In this document: piece by piece, positions 19,801-27,745 of the stretch | How the letters are laid out: each line of letters opens with the position of its first letter | How positions within the stretch are numbered: position 1 is the stretch's first letter | Origin: Pontibacter pamirensis | GTDB taxonomy: Bacteria > Bacteroidota > Bacteroidia > Cytophagales > Hymenobacteraceae | NCBI RefSeq assembly: GCF_010015475.1 | Contig: NZ_SSNI01000007.1 | Location: 124,001 to 188,000, forward strand | DNA: 64,000 nucleotides | Reading direction: 5' to 3' | Translations under genes and position numbers: made by a program | The notes under the pieces: generated by a model | Told to the model about the DNA's origin: nothing | The model's input: the letters and a program-made list of their open reading frames with translations, nothing else | Database searches by the model: none

Positions 19801-22800
19801 GATGCTGCTACATTTACAGCCCTGGCAGCCGGCGCTCATGCCATTACGGTGAAAGACGCCAACGGCTGTACCTATACAAACCAGGTGCAGGTAAACAACC
19901 TGTCTGGCCCATCTGACCTTGTAGCTTTTGTTAGAGCCACCACTTGCGGAGCCCCTAACGGCACAATAAACATCACGTCTGTTAGCGGAGGAAATCCTTC
20001 TTATACTTATTCTCTGGATGGTGTAAACTTCCAGAGTGCGGCCTCCTTTGCTGCGCTGGCAGCCGGTGCGTACCAGGTAAGTGTAAAAGATGCCAGTGGC
20101 TGTATGTATACAGAAGAAGTAGTGGTAACAGACATCGCTGCTCCAGCCTTTACAGCAACGGCACAGGCTTCTACCTGCGGCAACAGCAACGGCAGCATCA
20201 CCATCAGCGACATTACAAGCGGAACGGCTCCGTTCTCGTTCAGCAAGAATGGCGTAAACTTCCAGACAGGTAATACTTTCAGCGGATTAGCTGCCGGCAC
20301 TTATAACATTACGGTAGAAGATGCCAACGGCTGCCAGGGCACTGTCGCTATAGAGTTGGAAAACATCCCAGGCCCGACAGACTTCACCTTGGTCTCCACC
20401 TCCTCTACCTGCGGCAGAAGCAATGGCAGCATTACAGCCAGTGCCGTTATGGGCGGAACAGCTCCTTACAGTTATTCCATAGACGGAACCAACTTCCAGA
20501 ATGCAGCAGCTTTTGAAACCGTACGGGCAGGTAACTATACGCTAACAGTGAAAGATGCCAACGGCTGTATCATCAGCAAAAGTGTAAGTGTAAGTGATAT
20601 CGCCGGGCCAACCAATCTTTCCGCCAGCCTAACCGCAAGCACCTGCGGCGACAGCAACGGAGAACTGATTGTAACAGGCGTAACCGGAGGAACAGGAGAT
20701 TATACCTACAGCAAAGACGGTGTGAACTTCCAGTCTTCTGCCACCTTCACGGCACTGGCAGCAGGCCAGCACGCGATTACGGTGAAAGACGCCAACGGAT
20801 GTACGTTCGTCAGGTCTTTCACCATTACCAACATCGCAGGACCGACAGCTGTAGCAGCCACTTCACTACCTGCCACCTGTGCCGACAATGACGGTACCAT
20901 TACAGCAGGCGCTGTAACAGGCGGAACGGCTCCTTACACCTACTCAATCAACGGCAGCAACTTCCAGTCTGAGACAGCTTTCGCAGGAGTAGCTTCCGGA
21001 ACCTATACGCTGACTGTTAAAGACGACAAGGGATGTACCGTGAGCACTGAGGTAACAGTAGGCCAGAACATCCCGACCAGCTTTACCAGCACAACCACCG
21101 CCTCTACCTGCAACGAAAGCAACGGGCAGTTTACCATAACAGGCGTAACAGGCGGAACGGCTCCTTATACCTACAGCACTGACGGCAGCACTTTCCAGAA
21201 CACCGCTACTTTCACGGCACTGGCTGCCGGAGTGTATGAGGTGACGGTGAAAGACGCCAAGGGCTGTGTGTTTACAGACGAAGTACAGCTCAACAATGTA
21301 GGTGGGCCTGCCTTCACGGCAACGGCACAAGCCGCTACCTGTGGCAACAACAACGGGCGCGTATCAGCAAGTGGGGTAACCGGAGGAACAGCACCGTATA
21401 TGTATAGTATAGATGGCGAGACCTTCCAGGCCGCTGCCACTTTCAGCAACCTCGCAGCCGGAACGTACCACATTACAACCCAAGACGCGAACGGCTGCAG
21501 CACTGTGCAGTCTGTAGAAGTAGAAGACATCACCGGACCAAGTGAGTTTGAACTTCTGGCAACTGCCTCTACCTGCGGCAACAGCACCGGCAGCATTACA
21601 GCCAGTGCAGTAACCGACGGTACGGCACCTTACAGCTACTCCATCAACGGCACCGACTTCCAGGCAGCAGCAACATTCGAGGCACTGGCAGCGGGAGAAT
21701 ACACTGTAACCGTGAAAGACGCCAACGGCTGTACCATTCAAAAAATAACAGTAGTTGAGAATGTGAACGGACCAACAGACTTTACCGCCAGCACCGCTTC
21801 TTCTTTCTGCGGTAACCCGAACGGAGAGGTAACAGTTGGTGAGGTGACAGGCGGAGTTGCCCCTTATACTTACAGCAAGGACGGCGCTACTTTCCAGACC
21901 TCCACTACCCTGACAGGCTTAGCAGCGGGCGACCATACTGTCATTGTGAAGGATGCTAACGGCTGTACATTCAGCAAGGTCTTTATCATCACAAACATAG
22001 CAGGGCCTTCTGCTCTGGCGGCTACATCACAGCCTACTACCTGCGCCGGTAACGACGGCAGCATTACGGTAGGTGAGGTAACAGGTGGAACTGCTCCTTA
22101 TGCTTACTCACTGGATGGCATAAGCTACCAGTCTGCTACTACTTTTGCCGCTCTGGCTCCACAGGAGTACCAGGTGTATGTAAAAGATGCCAACGACTGC
22201 AGCACATCTATTACGGTTGCTGTTAGCTCTCAGGTACTGCAGGAGGCAACATTTGCTGCCACTCCAACGGGCTGTGCGACAAGCACCGGCACGGTAACAG
22301 TAACGGCAGTGACAGGCGGAACAGCGCCTTACGCTTACAGCATAAACGGAGGTACTTTCCAGGCATCGGCTCTGTTCGAAAACCTGGCAGTTGGCTCTTA
22401 CACTATCACAGTGAAAGATGCAGCAGGCTGTACGCTTAGCCGCACCCAGGATGTTGTGAGCACGGGAGGAGCAACTTCCCTGACAGCCACCACCACAAAC
22501 TCCAGTTGTGGCAGCGCGGACGGAAGCATCACCATCAGCAACGTGAGCGGTGGAAGAAGTCCTTACACCTACAGCGTAGGCAAAAGCCCTTACACTTTCA
22601 GCTCAGAAGAAACCATTTTCCAGGAGCAGGCAGTGTTTACAAACCTTACCGCAGGTAACTACCAGATTTTTGTGAAAGATGCGGAAGGATGTATATACGA
22701 GCAGACAACCACTATCGACAGCAATGACGAACTGGCCAACCTGCAGGTAAACGTAACGCCAGTTGGCTGTGACCAGAATAGCGGGCAGGTGCTTGTATCA

Positions 22801-23694
22801 GGCCTTACAGGTGGCACGGCTCCTTATACCTACTCGCTGGATGGTATAAACTTCCAGGCTTCTGCCACCTTCACGGGTGTGGCCGCTGGCCAGTATGAGC
22901 TGACGGTAAAAGACGCCACCAACTGCAGCATCACAACTACAGTGGAGGTAGGAACGGTAAGCAGCACGCTGGCGCATGTAAAGGACGAGACTTGCTTTGG
23001 AGCAGCTGACGGCGAGATTGCCATCGCGGTGACCGGCGCAACAGACGAGACCGAATACAGCATCGACAACGGCGCCAGCTACCAGAAAGAAGCAGTGTTC
23101 GCTAACCTGCCGAGAGGAGTTTACCAGGTCATCACCAGGTTCTCTGCCACCTGCTCCATCACCATCGAAACAGTAGAGGTAACAGGACCAGCGGAAATAA
23201 TTGCCTCGGTAACACCACTGACGAAGTCGCTTGGTTTAGAGAACACAGGCAGCGCTGCTATTACGAAGGTAGAAGGAGGCGCAAAACCTTATTCTTATAA
23301 AGTAGACAACGGCGGCTTTACCACAGCTACAGAGTTTAACAACCTGAGCAGCGGCACGCACACCCTGGTGGTGAAAGATGCGAATGGCTGTACCACAGAA
23401 GTAACCTTCACCATTGAAGCGCTTGATGATATCGAATTCCCGAACGGCTTTACGCCAAACGGAGATGGCCTGAATGACAAATGGGCAATCAAGAACCTCT
23501 CTACCCTTTACCCGCGCTGCAGAGTAACCGTGTACAACCGCTGGGGTAGCCTGGTGTTTGAATCCATAGGCTACAACAAAGAGTGGGACGGCACCTTCAA
23601 CGGCAAAAAGTTGCCGGATGGCACCTACTACAGCATCATAGAATTTGGCGACGGCCGGGCCCCTATGAAGAAGTCTTTGACCATCATGCGCTAA
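13804..23694 (+). CDS. Giant SprB-repeat surface protein with T9SS type B sorting domain
   Basis: 3296 residues. The N-terminal signal peptide has a hydrophobic core ending L-Y-A-Q-G (about residue 32). Residues 33-480 hold non-repeat, Ig/PKD-like segments. From about residue 480 to 3208 come roughly 35 SprB repeats of about 78 residues (consensus A-S-T-C-G-N-S-N-G, V-T-G-G-T-A-P-Y-T-Y-S, G-T-Y-T-I-T-V-K-D-A-N-G-C). Each has two cysteines that could form a disulfide. The C-terminus (F-P-N-G-F-T-P-N-G-D-G-L-N-D…Y-N-R-W-G…W-D-G-T-F-N-G) is the gliding-motility-associated type B sorting domain for T9SS secretion. Known relatives are adhesins, including the gliding adhesin SprB; whether this one serves gliding or only adhesion cannot be said. 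A PorP/SprF gene follows 24 bases later, the usual partner. Confidence 0.95.
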   Translation: MTATLPPPLRLILSMALLWFLQLVSIQNLYAQGNNATPTFNVDLTADPNGVWTSENVTRNGQLCGAANNENCVQFNITLNSNSGGLQFLILSGPVPSGSMGYQIDCGPQVPVGQPICVSGPGPHILTLCMPGNAKGIFEIRSVPAFNPVGDISVTTGCSAVLRAPTAFREETITWRDVSGRGYEKFLSFPNGKANPVVRPDATAPEYVDYEVCGTSQTSECATLPYCDVVRVFFFPPPVVTIGPNPAIICPGGSSVELLGNVTGGDGEFEYIWTDGADNVVGNALNYTASAIGTYTLEVRNKNYPNCQKFSASVNVVTNLMVNAGPEQLVCSQNPVQLAGTVTAATGGIWSGGSGTFSDRTALNAVYTPSAADISAGSVRLTLTSTGNGSCTAVTDEVLIRFYNMNVSLTGPNLNLICDGNLATITANVTGAQGTVSYRWNTGETTAAINNKPAGTYTVMVRDGNSCAIEKSITITQATGPTALAASLKASTCGNSNGEISITGVTGGTPDYTYSRNGTTFQSAPTFTGLAAGNYTITVKDRNQCTFVQSFTLTNSAGPTAVAATFLPASCQNNDGSINVGTVTGGTAPYSYAVGNSNFQTSTAFTGLAAGTYIVTAKDVNGCSKTTSVTVTTSIPTNFTSTSTAATCGSNSGEVTVTGVTGGIAPYTYSKDGGTTFQNSATLQNLLPGPHTITVKDDKGCIISKQVQVGNVPGPTDLTASIQAATCGSSNGEITVTGVTGGTGSYTYSKNGINFQSSTVFSGLAIGAHTITVKDERGCTYSEDVAVGNIAGPTFSATAQASTCGNSNGSISISNVTGGVGPYTYSRDGVNYQTGTTFTNLEADTYTIYVKDANDCVGAITVTVEDIAGPSGLELEVYAATCGNNNGYFRVIGVTGGTGPYMYARNGVPFQDYNTFGSLAPGEYTITVRDAKLCTYTESLTILDLPGPSDFAGIVKPSTCGQSNGEITITEVIGGSAPYRYSRDGGTTYQSSNVFIGLAAGTHIITLRDKSGCILEEEFDLTDIAGPTAVAATSIPASCANNDGTITAGTVTGGTAPYTYSIDGSNFQSETAFAGVASGTYSLTAKDAKGCIVTRQVSVTKTQPTNFTFTTTSSTCGNSNGQITVTGVTGGTAPYKYSKDGASFQDASSFTGLLAGAYTITVKDDKGCTYAKQVQVNNMTGPTGLTAAAQASTCGNRNGQIVVSAVTGGTAPYTYRINEAAYQGSGTFANLLAGTYAISVKDDKGCVYTEEVVVTNIAGPEFTAAAQASTCGNSNGRITISGVTGGTAPYAYSKDGTNFQEGTTFSALAAGDYIITVKDANGCFSEKTVTISNIAGPTDFTLANTSATCGGNNGKLEVTGVTGGTENYTYSINGGSFRSASTFGTLPAGNYTVTVKDANGCTVSKSATINNVAGPTNLAASLTASTCGNSNGELIVTSVTGGTEDYTYSKDGVNFQASATFTALAAGQHAITVKDANGCTFVKSFTITNIAGPTAVAATSQPASCQNNDGTITAGTVTGGKAPYTYAINGSNFQTGATFSAVAAGTYTLVAKDDNGCTVTRQVTVGTNVPTSFTSTSTASTCGNSNGQFSITGVTGGTAPYTYSTDGTTFQTNATFTALAAGAYQVRVKDAKGCTYTGTVQVSNIAGPAFTASAQATTCGNSNGSITISNVTGGTTPYTYSKDGTNFQASTTFDGLLAGEYTIVTKDNNGCFSSTVVEVEDIAGPDTFELTTAATTCGNSNGSITVGAVNGGTAPYTYAIGAAAFQSTATFTAVAAGDYTITVKDANGCTVAREVTIENVPGPADFAVSNTSSTCGNLNGTLEVTGVTGGTAPYTFSLNGSSFQSATTFAGLAAGQYTVTVKDDNGCTHAKRFTISNIAGPTAITATSLPATCADNDGTITAGTVTGGTAPYSYAINGSSFQSETAFAGVASGTYTLTVKDNKGCTVSTQVTVGKNVPTSFTSTTTASTCGGSDGQLTITGVTGGRAPYTYSIDGTNFQDAATFTALAAGAHAITVKDANGCTYTNQVQVNNLSGPSDLVAFVRATTCGAPNGTINITSVSGGNPSYTYSLDGVNFQSAASFAALAAGAYQVSVKDASGCMYTEEVVVTDIAAPAFTATAQASTCGNSNGSITISDITSGTAPFSFSKNGVNFQTGNTFSGLAAGTYNITVEDANGCQGTVAIELENIPGPTDFTLVSTSSTCGRSNGSITASAVMGGTAPYSYSIDGTNFQNAAAFETVRAGNYTLTVKDANGCIISKSVSVSDIAGPTNLSASLTASTCGDSNGELIVTGVTGGTGDYTYSKDGVNFQSSATFTALAAGQHAITVKDANGCTFVRSFTITNIAGPTAVAATSLPATCADNDGTITAGAVTGGTAPYTYSINGSNFQSETAFAGVASGTYTLTVKDDKGCTVSTEVTVGQNIPTSFTSTTTASTCNESNGQFTITGVTGGTAPYTYSTDGSTFQNTATFTALAAGVYEVTVKDAKGCVFTDEVQLNNVGGPAFTATAQAATCGNNNGRVSASGVTGGTAPYMYSIDGETFQAAATFSNLAAGTYHITTQDANGCSTVQSVEVEDITGPSEFELLATASTCGNSTGSITASAVTDGTAPYSYSINGTDFQAAATFEALAAGEYTVTVKDANGCTIQKITVVENVNGPTDFTASTASSFCGNPNGEVTVGEVTGGVAPYTYSKDGATFQTSTTLTGLAAGDHTVIVKDANGCTFSKVFIITNIAGPSALAATSQPTTCAGNDGSITVGEVTGGTAPYAYSLDGISYQSATTFAALAPQEYQVYVKDANDCSTSITVAVSSQVLQEATFAATPTGCATSTGTVTVTAVTGGTAPYAYSINGGTFQASALFENLAVGSYTITVKDAAGCTLSRTQDVVSTGGATSLTATTTNSSCGSADGSITISNVSGGRSPYTYSVGKSPYTFSSEETIFQEQAVFTNLTAGNYQIFVKDAEGCIYEQTTTIDSNDELANLQVNVTPVGCDQNSGQVLVSGLTGGTAPYTYSLDGINFQASATFTGVAAGQYELTVKDATNCSITTTVEVGTVSSTLAHVKDETCFGAADGEIAIAVTGATDETEYSIDNGASYQKEAVFANLPRGVYQVITRFSATCSITIETVEVTGPAEIIASVTPLTKSLGLENTGSAAITKVEGGAKPYSYKVDNGGFTTATEFNNLSSGTHTLVVKDANGCTTEVTFTIEALDDIEFPNGFTPNGDGLNDKWAIKNLSTLYPRCRVTVYNRWGSLVFESIGYNKEWDGTFNGKKLPDGTYYSIIEFGDGRAPMKKSLTIMR
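15241..23430 (+). repeat. About 35 tandem SprB repeats (unit about 234 bp) with a higher-order pattern
   Basis: Units of about 233-234 bp repeat across 8.2 kb inside the giant gene. Units that open with A-V-A-A-T or a close variant and carry a N-N-D-G or D-N-D-G site recur at units 2, 8, 14, 19, 25 and 30 (about 15480, 16880, 18280, 19443, 20840 and 22006), spaced 6, 6, 5, 6 and 5 units. Units 11 apart are most alike (13 with 24, 14 with 25, 8 with 19). The last three units are more divergent. Confidence 0.88.
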
Positions 23695-23718
23695 CCTCAA
23701 ACTTATTATTGAATCGTT

Positions 23719-24666
23719 ATGAAAAAATATAGTATAATTTTCCTCTTTCTGCTGTTTGCCTCGGCTGCAGTTGCCCAGCAGAAAGCTTTGTACAGCCAGT
23801 ATATGACCAATTATTTCCTGCTAAACCCGGCTGTTGCCGGGTATAGCAGAGACATAAACTTCAAAGCAGGCTACCGCAACCAGTGGACGGGTTTTGAGGG
23901 TGCGCCCTCGACGTTTTACGTGAGCGGGGAAGCGGAAGTGTTCCAGGACAGGCGCAGGAAACGCAGAAGAGGCAAGCCATACCATGGTGCCGGAGGGTAT
24001 ATCTACAAGGACATCACCGGCCCCACAAGCCGTACAGGAGTACTTGCTTCCTATGCTTACCATGTACCGCTAACCAGAGACATATACCTGTCGTCGGGTG
24101 TGTTTGCGGGGGTGCAGCAGTACAGCTTTCATGCAGATAAAATTCAGCTGGCTGATGGCTCTAACGACCGGGACCCGGTAACAAGAGGCGGCAACGAAAC
24201 GGCTTTTATGCCCGACCTGAGCGTAGGTACTTTTTTACACTCAAAAGAGTTCTTTGTAGGAGTATCGCTTTTCCAGGTGCTTGGTAATAAGATTTTTGAG
24301 TTCGAGAATTCACAGACACCCAGCCGCCTGGCCCGCCACCTGTTTGTTTCCGGTGGGTATAACTTTGAAATAAATCGGAACATCACGCTGGCACCCTCTG
24401 TGTTGCTGAAGTACGTAAGCCCTGCTCCGCTGCAGGCTGACCTTAACGTGAAAGGTATCTATGATTTCAGGAACAGGCGCATAGGCCAAAGCGACAAAGC
24501 ATGGGTGGGCCTTTCGTATCGCACCGAAGACGCCGTTGTAGGGCTCCTGGGGTTTGAGTTTATGGATCAGTATGAGCTAAGCTACTCTTACGACCTCACA
24601 GTGTCTCCGATGAGGCACCACAGCTCCGGCTCGCATGAAATCATGTTAGGCTTTCGCGTAAAATAA
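23719..24666 (+). CDS. PorP/SprF family T9SS outer-membrane protein
   Basis: 315 residues with a signal peptide (I-I-F-L-F-L-L-F-A-S-A-A-V-A-Q-Q). PorP/SprF family proteins form outer-membrane beta barrels that assist secretion or anchoring of a type B-sorted cargo encoded next to them. Family features: Q-Q-K-A-L-Y-S-Q-Y-M-T-N after the signal, then F-L-L-N-P-A-V-A-G-Y and Y-R-N-Q-W-T-G-F-E-G-A-P. It starts 24 bases after the giant repeat gene in the same direction, so the two form a cargo-partner operon, closed by a strong terminator. Confidence 0.93.
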   Translation: MKKYSIIFLFLLFASAAVAQQKALYSQYMTNYFLLNPAVAGYSRDINFKAGYRNQWTGFEGAPSTFYVSGEAEVFQDRRRKRRRGKPYHGAGGYIYKDITGPTSRTGVLASYAYHVPLTRDIYLSSGVFAGVQQYSFHADKIQLADGSNDRDPVTRGGNETAFMPDLSVGTFLHSKEFFVGVSLFQVLGNKIFEFENSQTPSRLARHLFVSGGYNFEINRNITLAPSVLLKYVSPAPLQADLNVKGIYDFRNRRIGQSDKAWVGLSYRTEDAVVGLLGFEFMDQYELSYSYDLTVSPMRHHSSGSHEIMLGFRVK

Positions 24667-24687
24667 ACGAGTTTAGCCTCTTATATT

Positions 24688-24731
24688 AAAAAGAAAACCT
24701 CCAGCGCTTTTGTGCTGGAGGTTTTCTTTTT
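24688..24731. terminator. Strong hairpin terminator after the SprB/SprF operon
   Basis: AAAAAGAAAACCTCCAGC pairs with GCTGGAGGTTTTCTTTTT across a short T-rich loop. T-runs occur on either strand, so it can also stop the leftward transcript from the other side. Confidence 0.88.
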
Positions 24732-24854
24732 AATAGCTTTGACAAGCAAGGCACCTGCGTCAAGCGATACTTCACTATATACTTCTCGCGGAAACCTCAA
24801 TTTCGCAAAGAATGCAACGTAAAAATTTTGCACCCTTCGCGGTGAAAGTAATCA

Positions 24855-25496
24855 CTACTCCTCCACCTCCTCTTCCACAGACTGTTGCTGTATTGGCGGG
24901 GCAGGTCTGTAAACGGCCAGCAGTGTGCCAACCTTCGAGTTCAGCCCCATGAGGGGCGAAACGACAACCACCCGCTCCTGATTTGAGTCATCTACAACAG
25001 TAGAATCAATAGCTAGATACTCCGGGTTAAAATGATCAGAGAAGGCGGCTCCGGTAAAATTCTGGTCGGTGGAGCTGATGATGGTACCGTCTGCATCTGC
25101 TACTACCAGTAAGGCGAACCTGTCTTCCTGCACAAACTGAAACAGATACTGATCAACCTGCTCGGTGTTGCCTGACAGCAGGGCTGTTCTTAAGGCCCAG
25201 GAAAAAGGCTTCATCAGTGTCTCGAGAAGGTACCTGTTGTTCTCCGATATCTGCTGGTTGGCTCTTTCGATGACAGCCGCCCGCTCCATCGCTGCCTGCT
25301 CCCGCTCCATCGCTGCCTGCTCCCGCACATCGTTCAGCTGAGACTCCTTGTACAGGTACAACCCTAATAGGAGCAGCAGCAAAATAAGCGAAACAAAAAC
25401 AACAGGTTTCTTTAACTGTTCTACAAACTTATTCTCGCCTGAGTTTCTGTAGGTGTTTTCAGGTGCTCGCTTCGGAGGGTTGTTGTCATTATCCAT
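24855..25496 (-). CDS. Membrane-anchored protein with coiled coil and sensor-like extracytoplasmic domain
   Basis: 213 residues. A charged cytoplasmic N-terminus is followed by one transmembrane helix (about 31-49), a short coiled coil with a duplicated octapeptide (R-E-Q-A-A-M-E, from a 24-bp tandem duplication near 25280-25327), then a domain with F-A-L-L-V-V-A-D-A-D-G-T-I-I-S-S-T that resembles small PAS/Cache-type sensory domains. The C-terminus is P- and E-rich. No output domain is present. It is the third gene of a leftward operon after the OmpA-family gene (33-base gap). Function unknown. Confidence 0.7.
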   Translation of the reverse strand: MDNDNNPPKRAPENTYRNSGENKFVEQLKKPVVFVSLILLLLLLGLYLYKESQLNDVREQAAMEREQAAMERAAVIERANQQISENNRYLLETLMKPFSWALRTALLSGNTEQVDQYLFQFVQEDRFALLVVADADGTIISSTDQNFTGAAFSDHFNPEYLAIDSTVVDDSNQERVVVVSPLMGLNSKVGTLLAVYRPAPPIQQQSVEEEVEE

Positions 25497-25529
25497 AGTT
25501 GATCTAATTTTTAGAATTCGTTAGCGTTA

Positions 25530-27743
25530 TTATTCGATTATCTGAACTTCTACTTTTCGGTCTAACGGATTTTCCTTTTGAGAAGATTCTTCATCCCCTC
25601 TGTATTCAGTACGGATACGATCTTCTGCTATTCCCTGGTCCGTCAGAAAATCGACCAGCCCCTGCACCCGCTTGCGGCTTAGCGCCAGGTTATAGGCGGC
25701 GTTCCCGGACCGGGAGGTATAGCCGGTGAGCTTCACTTCCGTGTCCGGGTTTTCCTGCAGCGTTTTTAAAGCCTGATTTAAATCCCGAAGGCTTGCAGGA
25801 GGCACACTGTGTGCGTTAATAGGATAAAAAACTGTGGTGGTATAGTCTACAAGCGCTACTTCTGGCGCTACTTCGGCCGGCGCAATAACCGGAGCAGGGG
25901 CTGGTGCAGGAGCAGCACTTGCATTCTTCAGCAGGGCCAGCTCTTTTTCATACTGGTTCAGGCGCTGCAACATACTGTCGTTGAGCGCTGCTTGCTGCTG
26001 CAGGTACTGCACCATGCTGGTGTCTATGGCAGCCGCTGGTACTGTTACTAAGGAGTCTCCGGTGGTTTGGGGCACTGCCTGCATCGAATCTATCCTGCCC
26101 TGAAGCCTCCTGTTCTCAGCATTTACAGTCGTTAACCGGATTCGCTCCTCACGAAGCTGCGCCGCTTCCGCGTTCTGTACGGTTGCAGACCTAGTCGCTG
26201 ATGGAACGTATACATTCCGCTCTATTACACGCGCTGTTTCCTTTGCCCGGACAGGCGCTGCCTCCTGTGTCCTGACCGGAGCTCTCTGATCTGCTCTGAC
26301 AGGCGCTGCCTCCTGTGTCCTGACCGGGGCTCTCTGGTCTGCTCTGACAGGCGCTGCTTCCTGTGTCCTGACCGGGGCTCTCTGGTCTGCTCTGACAGGC
26401 GCTGCTTCCTGTGTCCTGACCGGGGCTCTCTGGTCTGCTCTGACAGGTGCTGCCTCCTGTGTCCTGATTGTCGAGGATTGCTCTGTTCTGGCAGGGGCTT
26501 CTTCCCGGCTAATTACTGGATCTGCTTGTTCTCCCGTGGCTGGAGCTCTGCGTTCAGTTCTGACTGGGGCTGCTTCCTGGGTTGTAACCGGAGCTCTTTC
26601 TATCGTCGTAATCGTAGTTGTGGTGATAACAGAATCCTGCGTTTGCACCCGCTGCTCTGTGACTACTGCAGGTTGGCTTTGTACTACCACCGGCTCTTCA
26701 ACTGCTTCGCTTCTTTCCGGTGCAACAGGGGCAGGCTGTATAGTATTATCTCCTACTACTGAATCAAGGCGTATAATGGTGCGGGCTGAAGAAATTGTCT
26801 GCATCTCGCTGGTGGTGGTGGTGTCGGTAATTTGTGTTGGTTCGGCAGGAACTAAGCGGTGCCTTCTGATCTGCGCCAGCGAGCTGCTGGTATCAGCATC
26901 CAGCATGGTGCCTGTGGTTGTGATAGTATCTGCAGGTGAAACAATGACTCTTCTGATAATAGTCGGCTGTTCCACATTCGCAGCATCCGGCGCAGTGATT
27001 ACCTGCACCCTTTTGGGTGCTATTTTCAACATCATTTCCAGCTCATTCTGCCGCGGCTGGTTTAACCCCTGCACTGTCTGGAGCAAGGCTACATCGCCGG
27101 AATAGAAACGCGGTGCTTTGAAAGTCGATTTCCGGAAGCCGAAGCTGTAACCTATTCTTATACCCGTGTGCAGGTAAGCATTGTTAAAGTCGTTCTGCTC
27201 GAGAGCCGCCCCCTGCAGATGCGACTCTGCCAGGTATACCGCCTCTGTTTGCAAAGCCAGTTGCCACCGTTCTGACACTCTGAATTTCAGTCCCATCCCG
27301 AAGGGTACAACGGACACATGCCGTGATTCCGCAGTCATGGTGCCACTAGTAGTTTCCAGGGTGCTGAGACCGTATCCACCGAAAAAATAGGGCGACACCA
27401 GGGCAGACGTGTTAAACATCCAGCCGTTATCGGTGTAGAAGTAGGCGCGCAGGGCTGCCATGCGCACGTCCGTGGTAAAAGGGTTCAGCTGCTGGTTATT
27501 TCCCCGCACCTCTCCCATAGAATAACCCAGCGACAGCCCGAAGGTATTCCCGATGCTGCGGGTTAGTTCCAGCCTGTGAAGCAGGTTGTTATTTATCTTG
27601 AAATAGTCAGGGGAACTGTTCTCGTCGTTAGCATAGTTGGCGATACCAGTATAGCCGCTTAGCTGCCACTTGTACAGGCCATGCTGTGCGCTTGCCACCT
27701 GGCAACTGACCAGGAGCAGGCAAATCGTTAGAAAATTTTTCAT
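25530..27743 (-). CDS. OmpA-family outer membrane protein with R/A/P repeat linker
   Basis: 737 residues. Signal peptide (L-L-L-V-S-C-Q-V-A-S-A-Q), an N-terminal beta-barrel-like domain of about 200 residues (G-Y-S-F-G-F near its end), a long linker rich in R, A, P, Q, E and T with a 16-residue repeat (R-T-Q-E-A-A-P-V-R-A-D-Q-R-A-P-V) at about residues 420-500, a coiled coil (about 530-570), and a C-terminal OmpA domain (about 630-737; V-K-L-T-G-Y-T-S-R-S-G…N-L-A-L-S-R-K-R-V-Q) that binds peptidoglycan. It ties the outer membrane to the wall. It starts 2 bases after the upstream gene's stop, hence one operon. A link to the nearby T9SS pair is possible but not shown. Confidence 0.85.
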   Translation of the reverse strand: MKNFLTICLLLVSCQVASAQHGLYKWQLSGYTGIANYANDENSSPDYFKINNNLLHRLELTRSIGNTFGLSLGYSMGEVRGNNQQLNPFTTDVRMAALRAYFYTDNGWMFNTSALVSPYFFGGYGLSTLETTSGTMTAESRHVSVVPFGMGLKFRVSERWQLALQTEAVYLAESHLQGAALEQNDFNNAYLHTGIRIGYSFGFRKSTFKAPRFYSGDVALLQTVQGLNQPRQNELEMMLKIAPKRVQVITAPDAANVEQPTIIRRVIVSPADTITTTGTMLDADTSSSLAQIRRHRLVPAEPTQITDTTTTSEMQTISSARTIIRLDSVVGDNTIQPAPVAPERSEAVEEPVVVQSQPAVVTEQRVQTQDSVITTTTITTIERAPVTTQEAAPVRTERRAPATGEQADPVISREEAPARTEQSSTIRTQEAAPVRADQRAPVRTQEAAPVRADQRAPVRTQEAAPVRADQRAPVRTQEAAPVRADQRAPVRTQEAAPVRAKETARVIERNVYVPSATRSATVQNAEAAQLREERIRLTTVNAENRRLQGRIDSMQAVPQTTGDSLVTVPAAAIDTSMVQYLQQQAALNDSMLQRLNQYEKELALLKNASAAPAPAPAPVIAPAEVAPEVALVDYTTTVFYPINAHSVPPASLRDLNQALKTLQENPDTEVKLTGYTSRSGNAAYNLALSRKRVQGLVDFLTDQGIAEDRIRTEYRGDEESSQKENPLDRKVEVQIIE
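26251..26470. repeat. 48-bp tandem repeat inside the OmpA-family gene
   Basis: About 4.5 copies of a 48-bp unit, starting at 26251, 26299, 26347, 26395 and 26443. Several copies are nearly identical, which suggests recent expansion and possible length variation of the periplasmic linker in steps of 16 residues. Confidence 0.88.
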
Positions 27744-27745
27744 GG

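Noticed and set aside
15241..23430. Regular repeats resembling a CRISPR array
   Set aside because: The 234-bp units are protein-coding, in frame and degenerate; no short direct repeats with unique spacers.
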